A DNA stretch of 64,000 bases from Chloroflexota bacterium. GTDB taxonomy: Bacteria; Chloroflexota; UBA6077; FW602-bin22; CADDYW01. Positions 51,365 through 60,624 of the stretch are shown here, piece by piece. The translations under genes and the position numbers were made by a program. The stretch covers positions 1 through 64,000 of the forward strand of contig JAJPIK010000044.1 in the NCBI GenBank assembly GCA_021324795.1, in the 5' to 3' direction. Every line of letters starts with the position of its first letter. The stretch's first letter is position 1. The notes beneath the pieces were generated by a model. The model was given only the letters and a program-made list of their open reading frames with translations. It was not told the DNA's origin and did not search any database.

Positions 51365-52741
51365 ATGGCGAGTGCAGTGCGATCTTGGCCAGCACTATCG
51401 CCCGGTCAGCGGCGCTGGCTTGCCCTGGCGCTCGGCCTGTTTATTGCTATCGGTACGGTGCTGCTTCCCGTGGCTCAGACCGGCCGCGCCGCGCCGTCGC
51501 GCACGCCCGCGGTACCGTTGCATTTTGCTTCTGGAATCGTCCTGGTTCATCGGAAGCCCGGCGTGGGCGCGGCAAGCTTGGCGAGCTTTGCTATCGATCA
51601 CACGACGCCAGTTCCGAGCGGTTTCGCTGGTGTTGACCTCCTCCACGTTCCGCCAGGTCAGGAAGAAGCTGTCGCCGAACGACTTCGCCTGAGCGGTCGG
51701 GTCGACTTTGCCGAGCCGGACTATCGACGCTCGATTACGCTGACGCCAAATGATCCCCTCTATCCCGACCAGTGGGCCTTGCCCAAGATCAAGGCGCCTC
51801 TGGCTTGGCAGACGACCCTTGGCAGCACGAAAGTGACCATCGCGGTGATTGATACCGGCTACGACCTCAATCATCCGGACCGGCCGGTCAATCTGATTGC
51901 TGGACCAACTTTCGTCAGTCAGCCGGATCCTAGCTGCGGCCCGGAAGGCATCAACGGCCCGGACGACGACGACGGACACGGCACCCACGTTGGCGGAATC
52001 ATCGCCGCGGCCTTCAATAATGGCGTGGGCGTGGCTGGCCTGGCTCCGGGGGTTAGCTTACTCGTAATCAAGGCTGGCGATTGCATTGGCAGTTTTCTCG
52101 ATAGCGACATCGCCGCCGCGATCCAATATGCGACTAATCATGGTGCCCGTGTGATCAATATGAGCTTTGGTGGTATCGACGTTTCCAATACTCTTCAGCA
52201 GGCAGTGCAGTACGCTGCCAGCCGAGGTGTGATCTTGGTCGCCGCGGCCGGTAATGACGGCAAGAATGAGCAGTTCTATCCGGCCTCGTACCCCCAGGTC
52301 GTCGCGGTCGCGGCGAGCGATGCTACCGATCAAGTTGCCGCGTTTTCTAACTATGGGCCGCAAATCGCGGTCGCCGCGCCAGGCGTCTCGATTCTCAGCA
52401 CAATCGCCCCGGTTGGCCAATTCGCCGGGCTGTCCCAGCCATACTACTACCTCTCCGGAACTTCGATGGCCGCACCCCACGTCGCGGCCATCGCCGGGTT
52501 GATTCTCTCCGCCTATCCGAATTTGACTAGCAGTCAGGTCATCCAGGCGATCGAGCAGGGTGCGATTCCCCTTGGGACGAGCTGCCCCGATCCTCACTAC
52601 GGCTACGGCCGCGTCGACGCTTACAATGCGCTCACCGCAGCCCAAAATCTCGCGGCTGCCCAGCCGACTACCACTACTTATTACCTTTTCCAGATCTTTC
52701 TGCCGCTGGTCGCTAATAACGCTTGTCGGTTGACCAGCTAG
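51365..52741 (+). CDS. Secreted subtilisin-like serine protease (S8)
   Basis: About 458 residues. A signal peptide (WLALALGLFIAIGTVLLPVA) leads to an I9-like propeptide (IVLVHRKPGVGAASLAS, GRVDFAEPDYRR) and a subtilase domain with the full triad: Asp in IAVIDTGYDLNHPD, His in DGHGTHVGGIIAAAF, Ser in SGTSMAAPHVAAIAGL. PNDPLYPDQWALPKIKAPLAW is the typical fervidolysin/thermitase-like start. The protein ends YYLFQIFLPLVANNACRLTS, a hydrophobic-Pro tail also seen on the neighbouring propeller protein. ATG 51365 is a conservative start; in-frame GTG codons at 51308 and 51320 are possible. Confidence 0.92.
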   Translation: MASAVRSWPALSPGQRRWLALALGLFIAIGTVLLPVAQTGRAAPSRTPAVPLHFASGIVLVHRKPGVGAASLASFAIDHTTPVPSGFAGVDLLHVPPGQEEAVAERLRLSGRVDFAEPDYRRSITLTPNDPLYPDQWALPKIKAPLAWQTTLGSTKVTIAVIDTGYDLNHPDRPVNLIAGPTFVSQPDPSCGPEGINGPDDDDGHGTHVGGIIAAAFNNGVGVAGLAPGVSLLVIKAGDCIGSFLDSDIAAAIQYATNHGARVINMSFGGIDVSNTLQQAVQYAASRGVILVAAAGNDGKNEQFYPASYPQVVAVAASDATDQVAAFSNYGPQIAVAAPGVSILSTIAPVGQFAGLSQPYYYLSGTSMAAPHVAAIAGLILSAYPNLTSSQVIQAIEQGAIPLGTSCPDPHYGYGRVDAYNALTAAQNLAAAQPTTTTYYLFQIFLPLVANNACRLTS

Positions 52742-52878
52742 CCCGGCGGTCAGCCTTGGCCGATCGGGGCCAGCGGATCCATTTCTTCTACATCACGTAC
52801 GATAAGCGTACAATCCATGATCTGTACGATTGTCATTTATTGCTTGGTTGATTATTCCTTTTCTTCCAGGAATTTTCC

Positions 52879-52907
52879 TTGCTTCCAAGCCACTGATCCG
52901 ATAAGAT
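52879..52907 (+). promoter_or_regulatory. Possible promoter for the propeller protein
   Basis: TTGCTT (52879-52884) and TAAGAT (52902-52907) are spaced by 17 bases, about 65 bases before ATG 52973. The preceding 52742-52878 stretch is AT-richer and contains repeated GTACGAT-like words (52800-52840) but no gene. Confidence 0.35.
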
Positions 52908-52972
52908 GGCCGCTACGGTCGTACTCGACGGAATTGCTCTAATCCCTCTCCCCACGTTGAAAAAGGAAACGG

Positions 52973-55900
52973 ATGAGACGAGGCTGGCCGCGCCTGGCAC
53001 TTTTCACGATGGTCGTGATTCTGATCCTGGCTTTTTGGTCCTTCGGATCGGTCGCGGCCGCGCCACCACCTCTCCAGGCACCGACTCCAACCAATACTCC
53101 GACGTCGCTGGTGCGTCGTCCCTCTCACCCCGCGACCGCGGCCAACCCGGGATCGCTCCCGTCACCGACACCCGAGCGGGAAGGCGATCCCCGTGCGCGT
53201 GACGATTGGTTCTACAGTCTGCGGACGGCCGGCGACCCCTCCCAGGGATTTACGGTGGCGGTGGCCGCGGCCAAGCGGTTCCAGGCGGCCCAGAGCGTCA
53301 TTGTCCAGAAGAAGCAACCCGCTAGCAGGCGCGCCTCCGACCTCAATACGACCTGGACGCCCGATGGGCCGAACCCGGCCATTCAAGAAGCCTACGGGAG
53401 TGGACAATTGCGGCCAGTCTCTGGCCGTGTCTCCGCTCTGGCGATCAGTTCGACGTCTCCTTATACGATCTATCTGGGCGCTGCCCAGGGCGGGGTCTGG
53501 GAGTCGACGGATAGCGGCAAGACGTGGATCCCGAAGACCGACCAGCTTGCCTCACTGGCGATCGGGGCGATCGCCCTGGCGCCAAATCACGAGAACTACG
53601 TCTACGTCGGCACCGGCGAAGGCAATCTCTCCGGCGATAGCTACTATGGCAACGGCGTTTTCCGCTCGACTGATGCCGGCGCCAGTTTTAGTTTGGTCAG
53701 TACAGGCGCCTTCACCCAAACCTCGATCGCCAAGCTCGCGGTAGATCCGACCAATCCCCAGCACCTGTATGCCGCGACGGTCCGTGGCGTGGCTGGCAAC
53801 GTCGACGTCCAGGGACCTACTCCCGCCCCGCAGGGAATCTTTGAATCGAAGGACGCCGGAGTGACTTGGACTCAAGTTTATACCCCAACCTCATCTGGCC
53901 AAGGGGTTACCGATCTTGCCATTGATCCCCAATCTCCCGCCGTTCTCTATGCCGCTGTTCTTGGCCAAGGAATCATCAAATCGACGAATGGTGGCCAAAG
54001 CTGGACGCCGAGCATGAACGGCTTACCGACCATAAATCCCGCTTACAACGCGTTTACCCGGTTCGCCATCGGTATCTCACATCCAAGCTCGGCGATCAGC
54101 GCTACCCTCTACGTCGGTTTTGACTACTATGATACGAACGCTACCTTCCAGCCAGCGGCCATCTGGAAGTCGACCGACGGTGGCATGACCTGGATTCCAA
54201 CGAGTGCGGCCACCGTCGGCGGCTACTGCGGCTCGTCGATCAACGCGGACCAATGCTGGTACGACAATGTCATCGCCGTCGATCCGACTGATCCGAACAC
54301 GGTTTATGTGCTCGGCCTCTTCAATTACGATACGGGGACTGGTGGCATCTACCGCTCGACCGACGGCGGGGGCAATTGGACCGATCTCGGCGCTGGCCTC
54401 CATCCCGACTTTCACGCGATTGCGATTCGTAGTAGCGCGACAAACAATATCGTCATTGGCAATGACGGTGGGGTTTGGGGATCGTCCGATCAAGGAAACG
54501 ATTGGACTGATCTTAATGGATCCTACAATGCCTTCACCGGTCAGGTGACCGCCTCCGGACTCCAGATTGGCCAGTTCCAGAGCATCGCTCAAAATCCGAG
54601 CATTTCTGGTCGTTCCTATGGTGGTCTCCAGGACAATGGCGGCGAGGCCAAGGATACCACGAGTACCACTTGGTACGATCGGGCTGGCGGCGATGGTGGT
54701 CAGTACCTGATCGATCCAACGAATGCCCAATACGTCTACGGCGAATACTTCGACGTTTACCCCTATCGTTTCAGCGATGGCATGACCCAGTACTCCACCA
54801 ATCAAGAGATCACCAATGGCCTGGACACCGACGACCGTTCACTCTTCTACGTTCCCATGGCGATGGATCCGGCCAATCCGAGCCGTCTCTACCTCGGAAC
54901 CTACCGGCTTTACCGTACCGATAGCCGCGGCAATCTCTGGGTATCGATCAGCGGGGATCTCACTTCCGGATGCCAGGGACAAGCTCCAAACGGCGCGAAA
55001 GGCTGCGTGATCAGTGCGATCGGGGTCACAGCCGGAGCACCGACGGTCTACGTTGGCACTACTGATGGCCTGGTCCAGCTCAGCACGAATGCTGATGCCA
55101 GTTCGCCAACCTGGACGGAGATTGATAAGCTGCCCTTGCCCAACCGTCCAGTCGCCTCGATTGCCGTCGATCGCTCGGACGATCGGATTGCCTACGTTGC
55201 CTATTCCGGCTTCAATGTGGCTACTCCTTCGACGCCTGGCCACGTGTTCAAAACGACCGACGCCGGCCAAACCTGGACCGACGTCAGCGGTAACCTGCCC
55301 GACGCACCTGTCAATGCGATCGTCCTCGATCCAAGCGATCCCAATACGCTTTACGTCGGCACCGACGTGGGTCCGCTCTACACGACGACCGGTGGCGCCC
55401 AGTGGAGTCCGCTTGGCACGAATTTCCCCATCGACAGCGTCTTTCAGCTCGATCTGAATCCTTACACCGGCATTCTCCGCGCGGCTACCCATGGTCGAGG
55501 TGTGTGGGAGATCAGTACGACTATCCATGCTCCGGTGCTCCAGCTTCGGACCCGAAGCGACGTACTGCCGACTGGTCCGGGTGATCTGATCACCTATACC
55601 GTGATGCTTCAAAACGTTGGCAGCACTGCTGCGACCGGCGTCGTGATCACCGCGCCGATTCCAGCGAATACGACGTTTGCCTCAGCGGCGAATGGCGGAT
55701 CACCGAACGGCAACAGTGTCGTCTGGAATAACCTGAGCCTAGCCCAAGCCACGGTGACCGACTCGATCTACGGCAGTGTGACGCCAAGTAGTCTGACCGT
55801 CAGTTACAGTGTCTGGGTCAATAACAATAACAATGCCAGCCAGGGCGTGACGATCACTAACAATAGCCCAATCGCGACAACGAGCCAGGGAGCCAGTGTC

Positions 55901-56089
55901 ACTGGGAGTCCAATGACCCTGATGATCCTGGCTGGTTCGAGTGCGACCGCGACGCCGACCACGACCGATACGGCGACAGCAACGGCGACCGCGACGCCCA
56001 CGTCAACGTCCACACCGCGCCGGACCGGAATAGTATCGTTGATTTACTTCCCCATTGCCTTCAACGGCGCCCCATCCGGCGGCTGGTGA
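52973..56089 (+). CDS. Large secreted BNR/Asp-box beta-propeller protein with DUF11 domain
   Basis: A 1038-residue secreted protein. After a signal peptide (LALFTMVVILILAFWSFGSV) come many Asp-box repeats of the form STDGGxTW (ESTDSGKTWIP, RSTDAGASFS, ESKDAGVTWTQ, KSTNGGQSWTP, KTTDAGQTWTD), as in sortilin/Vps10-type and sialidase-like propellers. A DUF11-like domain (about 865-985, TYTVMLQNVGSTAATGVVIT) and a Thr/Ala linker follow, and it ends LIYFPIAFNGAPSGGW. No catalytic residues are obvious, so carbohydrate or protein binding is likely. AAAAAGGAAACGG precedes the ATG. It lies next to the secreted protease, so they may work together outside the cell. Confidence 0.85.
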   Translation: MRRGWPRLALFTMVVILILAFWSFGSVAAAPPPLQAPTPTNTPTSLVRRPSHPATAANPGSLPSPTPEREGDPRARDDWFYSLRTAGDPSQGFTVAVAAAKRFQAAQSVIVQKKQPASRRASDLNTTWTPDGPNPAIQEAYGSGQLRPVSGRVSALAISSTSPYTIYLGAAQGGVWESTDSGKTWIPKTDQLASLAIGAIALAPNHENYVYVGTGEGNLSGDSYYGNGVFRSTDAGASFSLVSTGAFTQTSIAKLAVDPTNPQHLYAATVRGVAGNVDVQGPTPAPQGIFESKDAGVTWTQVYTPTSSGQGVTDLAIDPQSPAVLYAAVLGQGIIKSTNGGQSWTPSMNGLPTINPAYNAFTRFAIGISHPSSAISATLYVGFDYYDTNATFQPAAIWKSTDGGMTWIPTSAATVGGYCGSSINADQCWYDNVIAVDPTDPNTVYVLGLFNYDTGTGGIYRSTDGGGNWTDLGAGLHPDFHAIAIRSSATNNIVIGNDGGVWGSSDQGNDWTDLNGSYNAFTGQVTASGLQIGQFQSIAQNPSISGRSYGGLQDNGGEAKDTTSTTWYDRAGGDGGQYLIDPTNAQYVYGEYFDVYPYRFSDGMTQYSTNQEITNGLDTDDRSLFYVPMAMDPANPSRLYLGTYRLYRTDSRGNLWVSISGDLTSGCQGQAPNGAKGCVISAIGVTAGAPTVYVGTTDGLVQLSTNADASSPTWTEIDKLPLPNRPVASIAVDRSDDRIAYVAYSGFNVATPSTPGHVFKTTDAGQTWTDVSGNLPDAPVNAIVLDPSDPNTLYVGTDVGPLYTTTGGAQWSPLGTNFPIDSVFQLDLNPYTGILRAATHGRGVWEISTTIHAPVLQLRTRSDVLPTGPGDLITYTVMLQNVGSTAATGVVITAPIPANTTFASAANGGSPNGNSVVWNNLSLAQATVTDSIYGSVTPSSLTVSYSVWVNNNNNASQGVTITNNSPIATTSQGASVTGSPMTLMILAGSSATATPTTTDTATATATATPTSTSTPRRTGIVSLIYFPIAFNGAPSGGW

Positions 56090-56216
56090 CGAACGGGCTC
56101 TAGGAGTACAGCCATCTTGCCTGCCCCGGAGCGACCGTGTTCCCGGTCTCAACTTGGCGCGAAACCCGGCGATACCGTATACTTGCCGCGATACGTTCCT
56201 GGTAAGGATACCTGCG

Positions 56217-56912
56217 ATGGACCTCGCTGATATTCAGAAGATCGCTGAGCAAACAATCGTCATTCGCGCGCCGACCCAGCCGTTAGCGACTTTTGGCATC
56301 ACCACGGTGACCTATCACCTGGTCACCGCGACGGCCCTGGCGGAAGACGAGATATCCTCGACCGATGCGGTGATTCGCACCGGCGTTGTTACTGCCAACC
56401 GTCCCCAGATCGTCACGCCTAATTACCTCCTCAACCTGTTCGATGGCTTCGAACACGGTCAGGAGTTCGCCCAGTATCTCTTAGAGAGCTATGGCCCCAA
56501 TGCTCCCGGACTGCTTTACACCTACCGAAACGAGCTGAAGGAGACGAATGTTGTCTCCGAGCCACCGGACTCGGTCGCGCATCGGTTGGCCGATCAGTTT
56601 GATCGCGAGGGACAGGTGCACACCGCGGTGATTCGTGGCAACGATCACTATTGGGACATTTCGCTGATGAAGTTCATCCACGATCTGACGATCGGCTCGC
56701 TGCGTCAAACGATCGGTGACCTGGGCGAGCGGCGTTTGCTAGGCATGGACAAGGGCGTGCCGCGTGCCGCGCGGGCTCGGATTGACGAGATGTTCGCCGC
56801 GGTTGCCGCGGGAGAGATGGAGCCGATCCAGCTCAAGCGCGAGCTGGATCGCTGGGGTTTGTTCACCGAATACGAAGATCGTTTCCTCGGCATGTTTCGC
56901 CGAAAGGAGTAA
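56217..56912 (+). CDS. Hypothetical protein preceding the HpaI-type aldolase
   Basis: A 231-residue soluble protein I do not recognise. It looks alpha/beta, with segments DLADIQKIAEQTIVIRAPTQ, VTPNYLLNLFDGFEHGQEFA, HRLADQFDREGQVHTAVIRG and DHYWDISLMKFIHDLT, and a helical C-terminus ending in RRKE. There is no signal peptide, membrane helix or cofactor motif that I can see. ATG 56217 has AAGGA upstream. It lies four bases before the aldolase gene, so the two are translationally close and likely share a pathway. Confidence 0.65.
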   Translation: MDLADIQKIAEQTIVIRAPTQPLATFGITTVTYHLVTATALAEDEISSTDAVIRTGVVTANRPQIVTPNYLLNLFDGFEHGQEFAQYLLESYGPNAPGLLYTYRNELKETNVVSEPPDSVAHRLADQFDREGQVHTAVIRGNDHYWDISLMKFIHDLTIGSLRQTIGDLGERRLLGMDKGVPRAARARIDEMFAAVAAGEMEPIQLKRELDRWGLFTEYEDRFLGMFRRKE

Positions 56913-56916
56913 ATCT

Positions 56917-57681
56917 ATGCGCATCAGTAATCCCGTCGCGACCCGCTTACGTGAAGGCAAGATCTCGATCGGTTCCTGGCTGAATCTCGGCTCACCGCTG
57001 GCTGCCGAAGTGCTGGCGACCGAGGGCTTCGAGTGGCTCACTGTCGACATGGAGCATACGGCTTGGGGTATCTCCGACGCGGCACATGCCTTTCGGGCGA
57101 TCGAGGCGCGCGGTGCCGTGCCCCTGGCTCGGAGCTGGTCCCACGAACCGGAAGTGATCGCGCGCATTCTCGACGCCGGTGCGCTTGGCGTCGTCGTTCC
57201 TCACGTCAGCACGGCGGAGCAGGCCCGCGAGCTCGTCCAGGCCGTCCGTTATCCACCCCTTGGCAAGCGTTCCTCCGGGACCGGTCGAGGGCGCACCTTT
57301 GTTGATTACTTCAACGATGCCAACGACAATATTCTCCTGATTCCTCAGATCGAAGACCCAGAAGGAATCGAAAACGCACCGGAGATCATGGCGATACCGG
57401 GCGTGGACGTCGGCTTCCTTGGCCCTAACGACCTCGGCTTGGCCATGGGACTAAAGCCCAGTGAGATCGCTGCCGGCAATCCCGAGCATGAGCGGATGCT
57501 CGTGCGCTTATTGGAAGCCTGCCAGCAAGCTGGTAAGCCGGCCGGCATCTCGGTCAGTGACGTCGCGGGCGCGATCAAATGGATTAAGCAGGGATTCCGG
57601 ATGATTGATCTATCAAACGATTTAACTATCTTGCAAACGACCGTACGCGGTCAGCTTGCTAGTTTGCGAAGCTCCCTCTAA
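56917..57681 (+). CDS. HpcH/HpaI-family class II aldolase
   Basis: A 254-residue enzyme with the HpcH/HpaI fold: GSWLNLGSPLAAEVLATEGF, WLTVDMEHTAWG (metal ligand Glu), the base region in PLARSWSHEPEVIARILDAG, and VGFLGPNDLGLAMG holding the second metal-ligand Asp. These enzymes cleave 2-keto-3-deoxy sugar acids or 4-hydroxy-2-oxo acids to pyruvate and an aldehyde. AAAGGAGTAAATCT precedes the ATG. It is followed by an Ldh-type dehydrogenase and an RraA protein, indicating a sugar-acid or hydroxy-acid breakdown set. Confidence 0.9.
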   Translation: MRISNPVATRLREGKISIGSWLNLGSPLAAEVLATEGFEWLTVDMEHTAWGISDAAHAFRAIEARGAVPLARSWSHEPEVIARILDAGALGVVVPHVSTAEQARELVQAVRYPPLGKRSSGTGRGRTFVDYFNDANDNILLIPQIEDPEGIENAPEIMAIPGVDVGFLGPNDLGLAMGLKPSEIAAGNPEHERMLVRLLEACQQAGKPAGISVSDVAGAIKWIKQGFRMIDLSNDLTILQTTVRGQLASLRSSL

Positions 57682-57793
57682 CGAGGCCAGGGCGGGACGA
57701 GAGGGAGCAGGAGCGCGGCCGTCTCGGCTGTCCCTATCGTCAGGGTCCCCAATTCTGCTAAAATCGGCGCACACTAACCAGGAGGAATAAGCC

Positions 57794-58819
57794 ATGCTGA
57801 CCTTCACAGCCCAGCGCTTGCACGATGTGACTCGGCGTATCTTCGAAGGGGCCGGCACCCCCCCCGATCTGGCGGCCCAAATGGCGGACGTCCTCGTGGA
57901 AGCCAACCTGGCTGGCCATGACTCACACGGGGTCATTCGGATCCCGGCCTACGTCGACGCGATTCACCAGGGATCTCTCGTCCCGGCCGCGCGGCCGGAG
58001 GTGATTCAGGAAACGCCCGGGAGTGCGTTGGTCGATGGCAAATATGGCTTTGGCCACATCGCCGCGGCCTTCGGGACTGACGTCGCGGTGCGCAAGGCCA
58101 AGGAGTCCAAGGCCGTTGTCGTGTCGATTGTGCGTTGCAACCATATCGGTCGCGTGGGCGAATGGGGCAGCCGGGCTGCCGCCCAGGGGGTGATTGCTAT
58201 TGTCACGGTTGGTGGAGGTGGCGGGCCCGGAGCCGCGGCTCCATTCGGTGGCGCCGCGCGTGCGCTTGGCACGAACCCAATCAGCATCGGCATTCCCGCC
58301 GGAGAGCAGCCCGATATGCTGGTCGACTTCGCCACGACTGCAGTCGCCGAGGGGAAGATCCAGGTCGCCCGGGCGAAGAAGGCGCCACTGCCCCCGGGCT
58401 GTATTCTCGATAAGGATGGCAATCCGAGCACTAATCCCGAGGACTTTTACGCGGGTGGCATGCTGCTGCCCTTCGGTGGCCACAAAGGCTACGCCTTGTC
58501 GATGGTTGTCGAAATGCTTGGCAGCGCGCTGAGCCCGGGGCAGCATTACAATCGAGAAGGGCGCGGAGGTGCCGCGGTAATCATCGCCGTCGACGCGACG
58601 ACCTTCCGACCGCGCGACGACTATGACAAAGCCGCTGACAGTACCCTCAGCCGGATCAAGAGTATTCCGCCGGCTCGCGGATTTTCGGAAGTCCTCTTAC
58701 CCGGTGAGCCGGAGCTTCGGAGCAAGGCCGAGCGCCTGGAGACAGGCATTCCGGTCGCCGAGGCTACCTGGGAAGCTATTATCAAAGCCAGCCAGAGCGT
58801 TGGAGTCACGATCGAGTAA
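57794..58819 (+). CDS. Malate/L-lactate-type (Ldh family) NAD(P)-dependent dehydrogenase
   Basis: A 341-residue member of the LDH2/MDH2 family (malate, ureidoglycolate, 2,3-diketogulonate, delta1-piperideine-2-carboxylate oxidoreductases), with a fold unrelated to classical lactate dehydrogenase. Signatures: ANLAGHDSHGVIRIPAYV, VDGKYGFGHIAAAFG, IVRCNHIGRVGEWG, ALGTNPISIGIP, VDFATTAVAEGKI and LLPFGGHKGYALSMVVE. The substrate is a 2-hydroxy acid or its 2-oxo partner. TAACCAGGAGGAATAAGCC precedes the ATG. It follows the aldolase by 112 bases. Confidence 0.92.
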   Translation: MLTFTAQRLHDVTRRIFEGAGTPPDLAAQMADVLVEANLAGHDSHGVIRIPAYVDAIHQGSLVPAARPEVIQETPGSALVDGKYGFGHIAAAFGTDVAVRKAKESKAVVVSIVRCNHIGRVGEWGSRAAAQGVIAIVTVGGGGGPGAAAPFGGAARALGTNPISIGIPAGEQPDMLVDFATTAVAEGKIQVARAKKAPLPPGCILDKDGNPSTNPEDFYAGGMLLPFGGHKGYALSMVVEMLGSALSPGQHYNREGRGGAAVIIAVDATTFRPRDDYDKAADSTLSRIKSIPPARGFSEVLLPGEPELRSKAERLETGIPVAEATWEAIIKASQSVGVTIE

Positions 58820-58844
58820 CGGACCATCCCGAGGAGGACCACCA

Positions 58845-59423
58845 ATGATTGAGTTGCCGGGCTGGCTCAACGCGACCCTCGCTTCCGATGCGGCCGAGGG
58901 CCGCAACGTGCTTTCGCCGGGGATAATCCGTCCACTCGATCCTACCTGGCGAGTCGTCGGACCGGCGTTCGTCGTTCTCGGAAGTCAGGATGATAACCTT
59001 GCAGTAAACCAGGCGGTTATGGTGCCACCACCCGCGGGCTGTGTCATGGTCGTCGGTGGCCAGGCCGGCTCACGCACCGCGACGGTCGGCGATCTGATGG
59101 CGCTGGAGATCAAAAATCTGGGCGTCCTTGGCCTGGTAACCGATGGGCTAGTCCGGGACGCGCAAGAGATCCGTCGATTGGAGTTCCCGGTGTGGTGCCG
59201 CGGCACGACCCCAATTGCCTCTGCCAAGCGGGGTCCCGGTGCCGTTGGTGGCACCGTCCTGATCGGCGGCGCGGTGGTGCGCGACGGCGACCTTGTCATC
59301 GCCGACGATGACGGAGTCGTGGTCTGGCCGCGGGAGAGCGTCCCGGAGCTCCTGACCCGCGCCCGGGCAAAGCTCGATGCCGATAACGCGCGAGCCGCGC
59401 GTTTGCAGGCCGAACGGCGGTGA
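58845..59423 (+). CDS. RraA-family protein (4-hydroxy-4-methyl-2-oxoglutarate aldolase-like)
   Basis: A 192-residue RraA/DlpA-fold protein. GLVTDGLVRDAQEIRRLEFP contains the family G-x-x-x-D-G-x-x-R-D signature that binds metal and pyruvate enolate, and GGTVLIGGAVVRDGDLVIAD, DDDGVVVWPRE complete the fold. In this gene context it more likely acts as a class II pyruvate aldolase or decarboxylase than as an RNase E inhibitor. GAGGAGGACCACCA precedes the ATG, 26 bases after the dehydrogenase. Confidence 0.88.
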   Translation: MIELPGWLNATLASDAAEGRNVLSPGIIRPLDPTWRVVGPAFVVLGSQDDNLAVNQAVMVPPPAGCVMVVGGQAGSRTATVGDLMALEIKNLGVLGLVTDGLVRDAQEIRRLEFPVWCRGTTPIASAKRGPGAVGGTVLIGGAVVRDGDLVIADDDGVVVWPRESVPELLTRARAKLDADNARAARLQAERR

Positions 59424-59466
59424 CTGACAAGCAATTTTCACGAGCATGGCACGAGTGAGCATGCTA

Positions 59467-59499
59467 GCCATTCTCTCTCCCCCAGAGAGAGGGGATGGC
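59467..59499. terminator. Hairpin between convergent RraA and kinase genes
   Basis: GCCATTCTCTCTC pairs imperfectly with GAGAGAGGGGATGGC around a short C/A loop. It lies 44 bases after rraA-like and six bases before the end of the minus-strand kinase, and may terminate both. It is a relative of the hairpins at 39480 and 47251. Confidence 0.55.
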
Positions 59500-59504
59500 C
59501 GTCC

Positions 59505-60386
59505 TTACTTGATCCCGGCTTTGCGCTTCCAGAAATCCGTCCATTTGTGCATCCGATCGAGGTCTTGACCGTCAAGCCAGATGCCAGGTCGACCGACTCT
59601 GGGAGAGAGGTCGCGTAGCATCACTGCGCCGGCCCAGGCGTAGAAAGGTGCAAGGTCAGCGAGGGGGCCGGTGCTCTGCTGGTAGCCATGGCGCCAGGCC
59701 CACTCAACGAGGCGCAGCGCGAGGGTGAGAAACGGTCGTCGCGGGCCAGGTGGACCGGCTCCGACGAGGCGCAGGATCGTTGTCGTACGAGCGAAGTCGG
59801 CGCGCGGATCGCCGGCCAGAGCGTTCGCCCAGTCAAGGATCCCGGTGACTCGAGGACCTTCGACCAACACGTTGAGCGGGTGATAATCGAGGTGAAGCAG
59901 TCGGTCCGGGCGATCAGTCTCGGCACGTAGGCGAGCGGCAAGAGCCATTTCGTCCGGCCCGGCCCGGGTGATCCAACGCTCGGGGTCACTCCAGAGTATC
60001 GCTGGCGCCGGGACGGCATTGAGCTTCGCCTGGGCCCGGCCGAAGGCAACCCCCAGGGCAAGCAGCTCCCAGGGGTGGTTCAGTGCTGCTTGCGCCAGTG
60101 TGTGTCCCGCGCACCAGGTGAGCAAAAGAGCGGCGTGACCGTTCCAGATGCCTTCAGCGTCGATCTTTGGGACCGGCACCCCGGCAGCGAGTGCGGAGCG
60201 CATCACCGCCGCCTCACGCTCGGCGTTGCGCTCTCGTCCCGTTGGAAATACCCGCAGCGCGTAAATGCTGCCTGGTCGCTCGATCCGCCAGAGCGTGGTA
60301 TCCCAGCCGCCGGTCACCGAGGTGATCTTAACAACATCGGTAATGCCGAGAGTTTGGAGAATGGCGATGGGATCCAATGTATCCAT
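59505..60386 (-). CDS. Aminoglycoside phosphotransferase (APH)-family kinase-like protein
   Basis: A 293-residue kinase-like protein. The catalytic loop reads LLHLDYHPLNVLVEG (HxDxxxxN) and the Mg-binding region ILDWANALAGDPRADFA, with an N-lobe starting VVKITSVTGGWDTTLWRI. Members phosphorylate aminoglycosides, homoserine, choline or fructosamine and similar small molecules; the substrate here is unknown, so drug resistance should not be assumed. ATG 60386 follows GAGGAAGCGGGC. It is transcribed alone. Confidence 0.85.
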   Translation of the reverse strand: MDTLDPIAILQTLGITDVVKITSVTGGWDTTLWRIERPGSIYALRVFPTGRERNAEREAAVMRSALAAGVPVPKIDAEGIWNGHAALLLTWCAGHTLAQAALNHPWELLALGVAFGRAQAKLNAVPAPAILWSDPERWITRAGPDEMALAARLRAETDRPDRLLHLDYHPLNVLVEGPRVTGILDWANALAGDPRADFARTTTILRLVGAGPPGPRRPFLTLALRLVEWAWRHGYQQSTGPLADLAPFYAWAGAVMLRDLSPRVGRPGIWLDGQDLDRMHKWTDFWKRKAGIK

Positions 60387-60624
60387 GCCCGCTTCCTCGA
60401 TCTGACTGCTGCTATTTCATCTTCATTCTACCCGCTTCGGCCATCGAGAGGTCAAAAGGCACCAGGTTAGATCGCACGAGCTAAGAGGGGCTTTTGCTAT
60501 GTATACAAGCTAGCCATATCGAGTTAAAATACCATTAGAAGTCTGGTGGAGAGAACCCGGAGAGGCGGTTCAGTAGGGTTTGGGGGCAATGGTGCACCAT
60601 TCCCGGAGCTCTCAGTGGCGAGGC

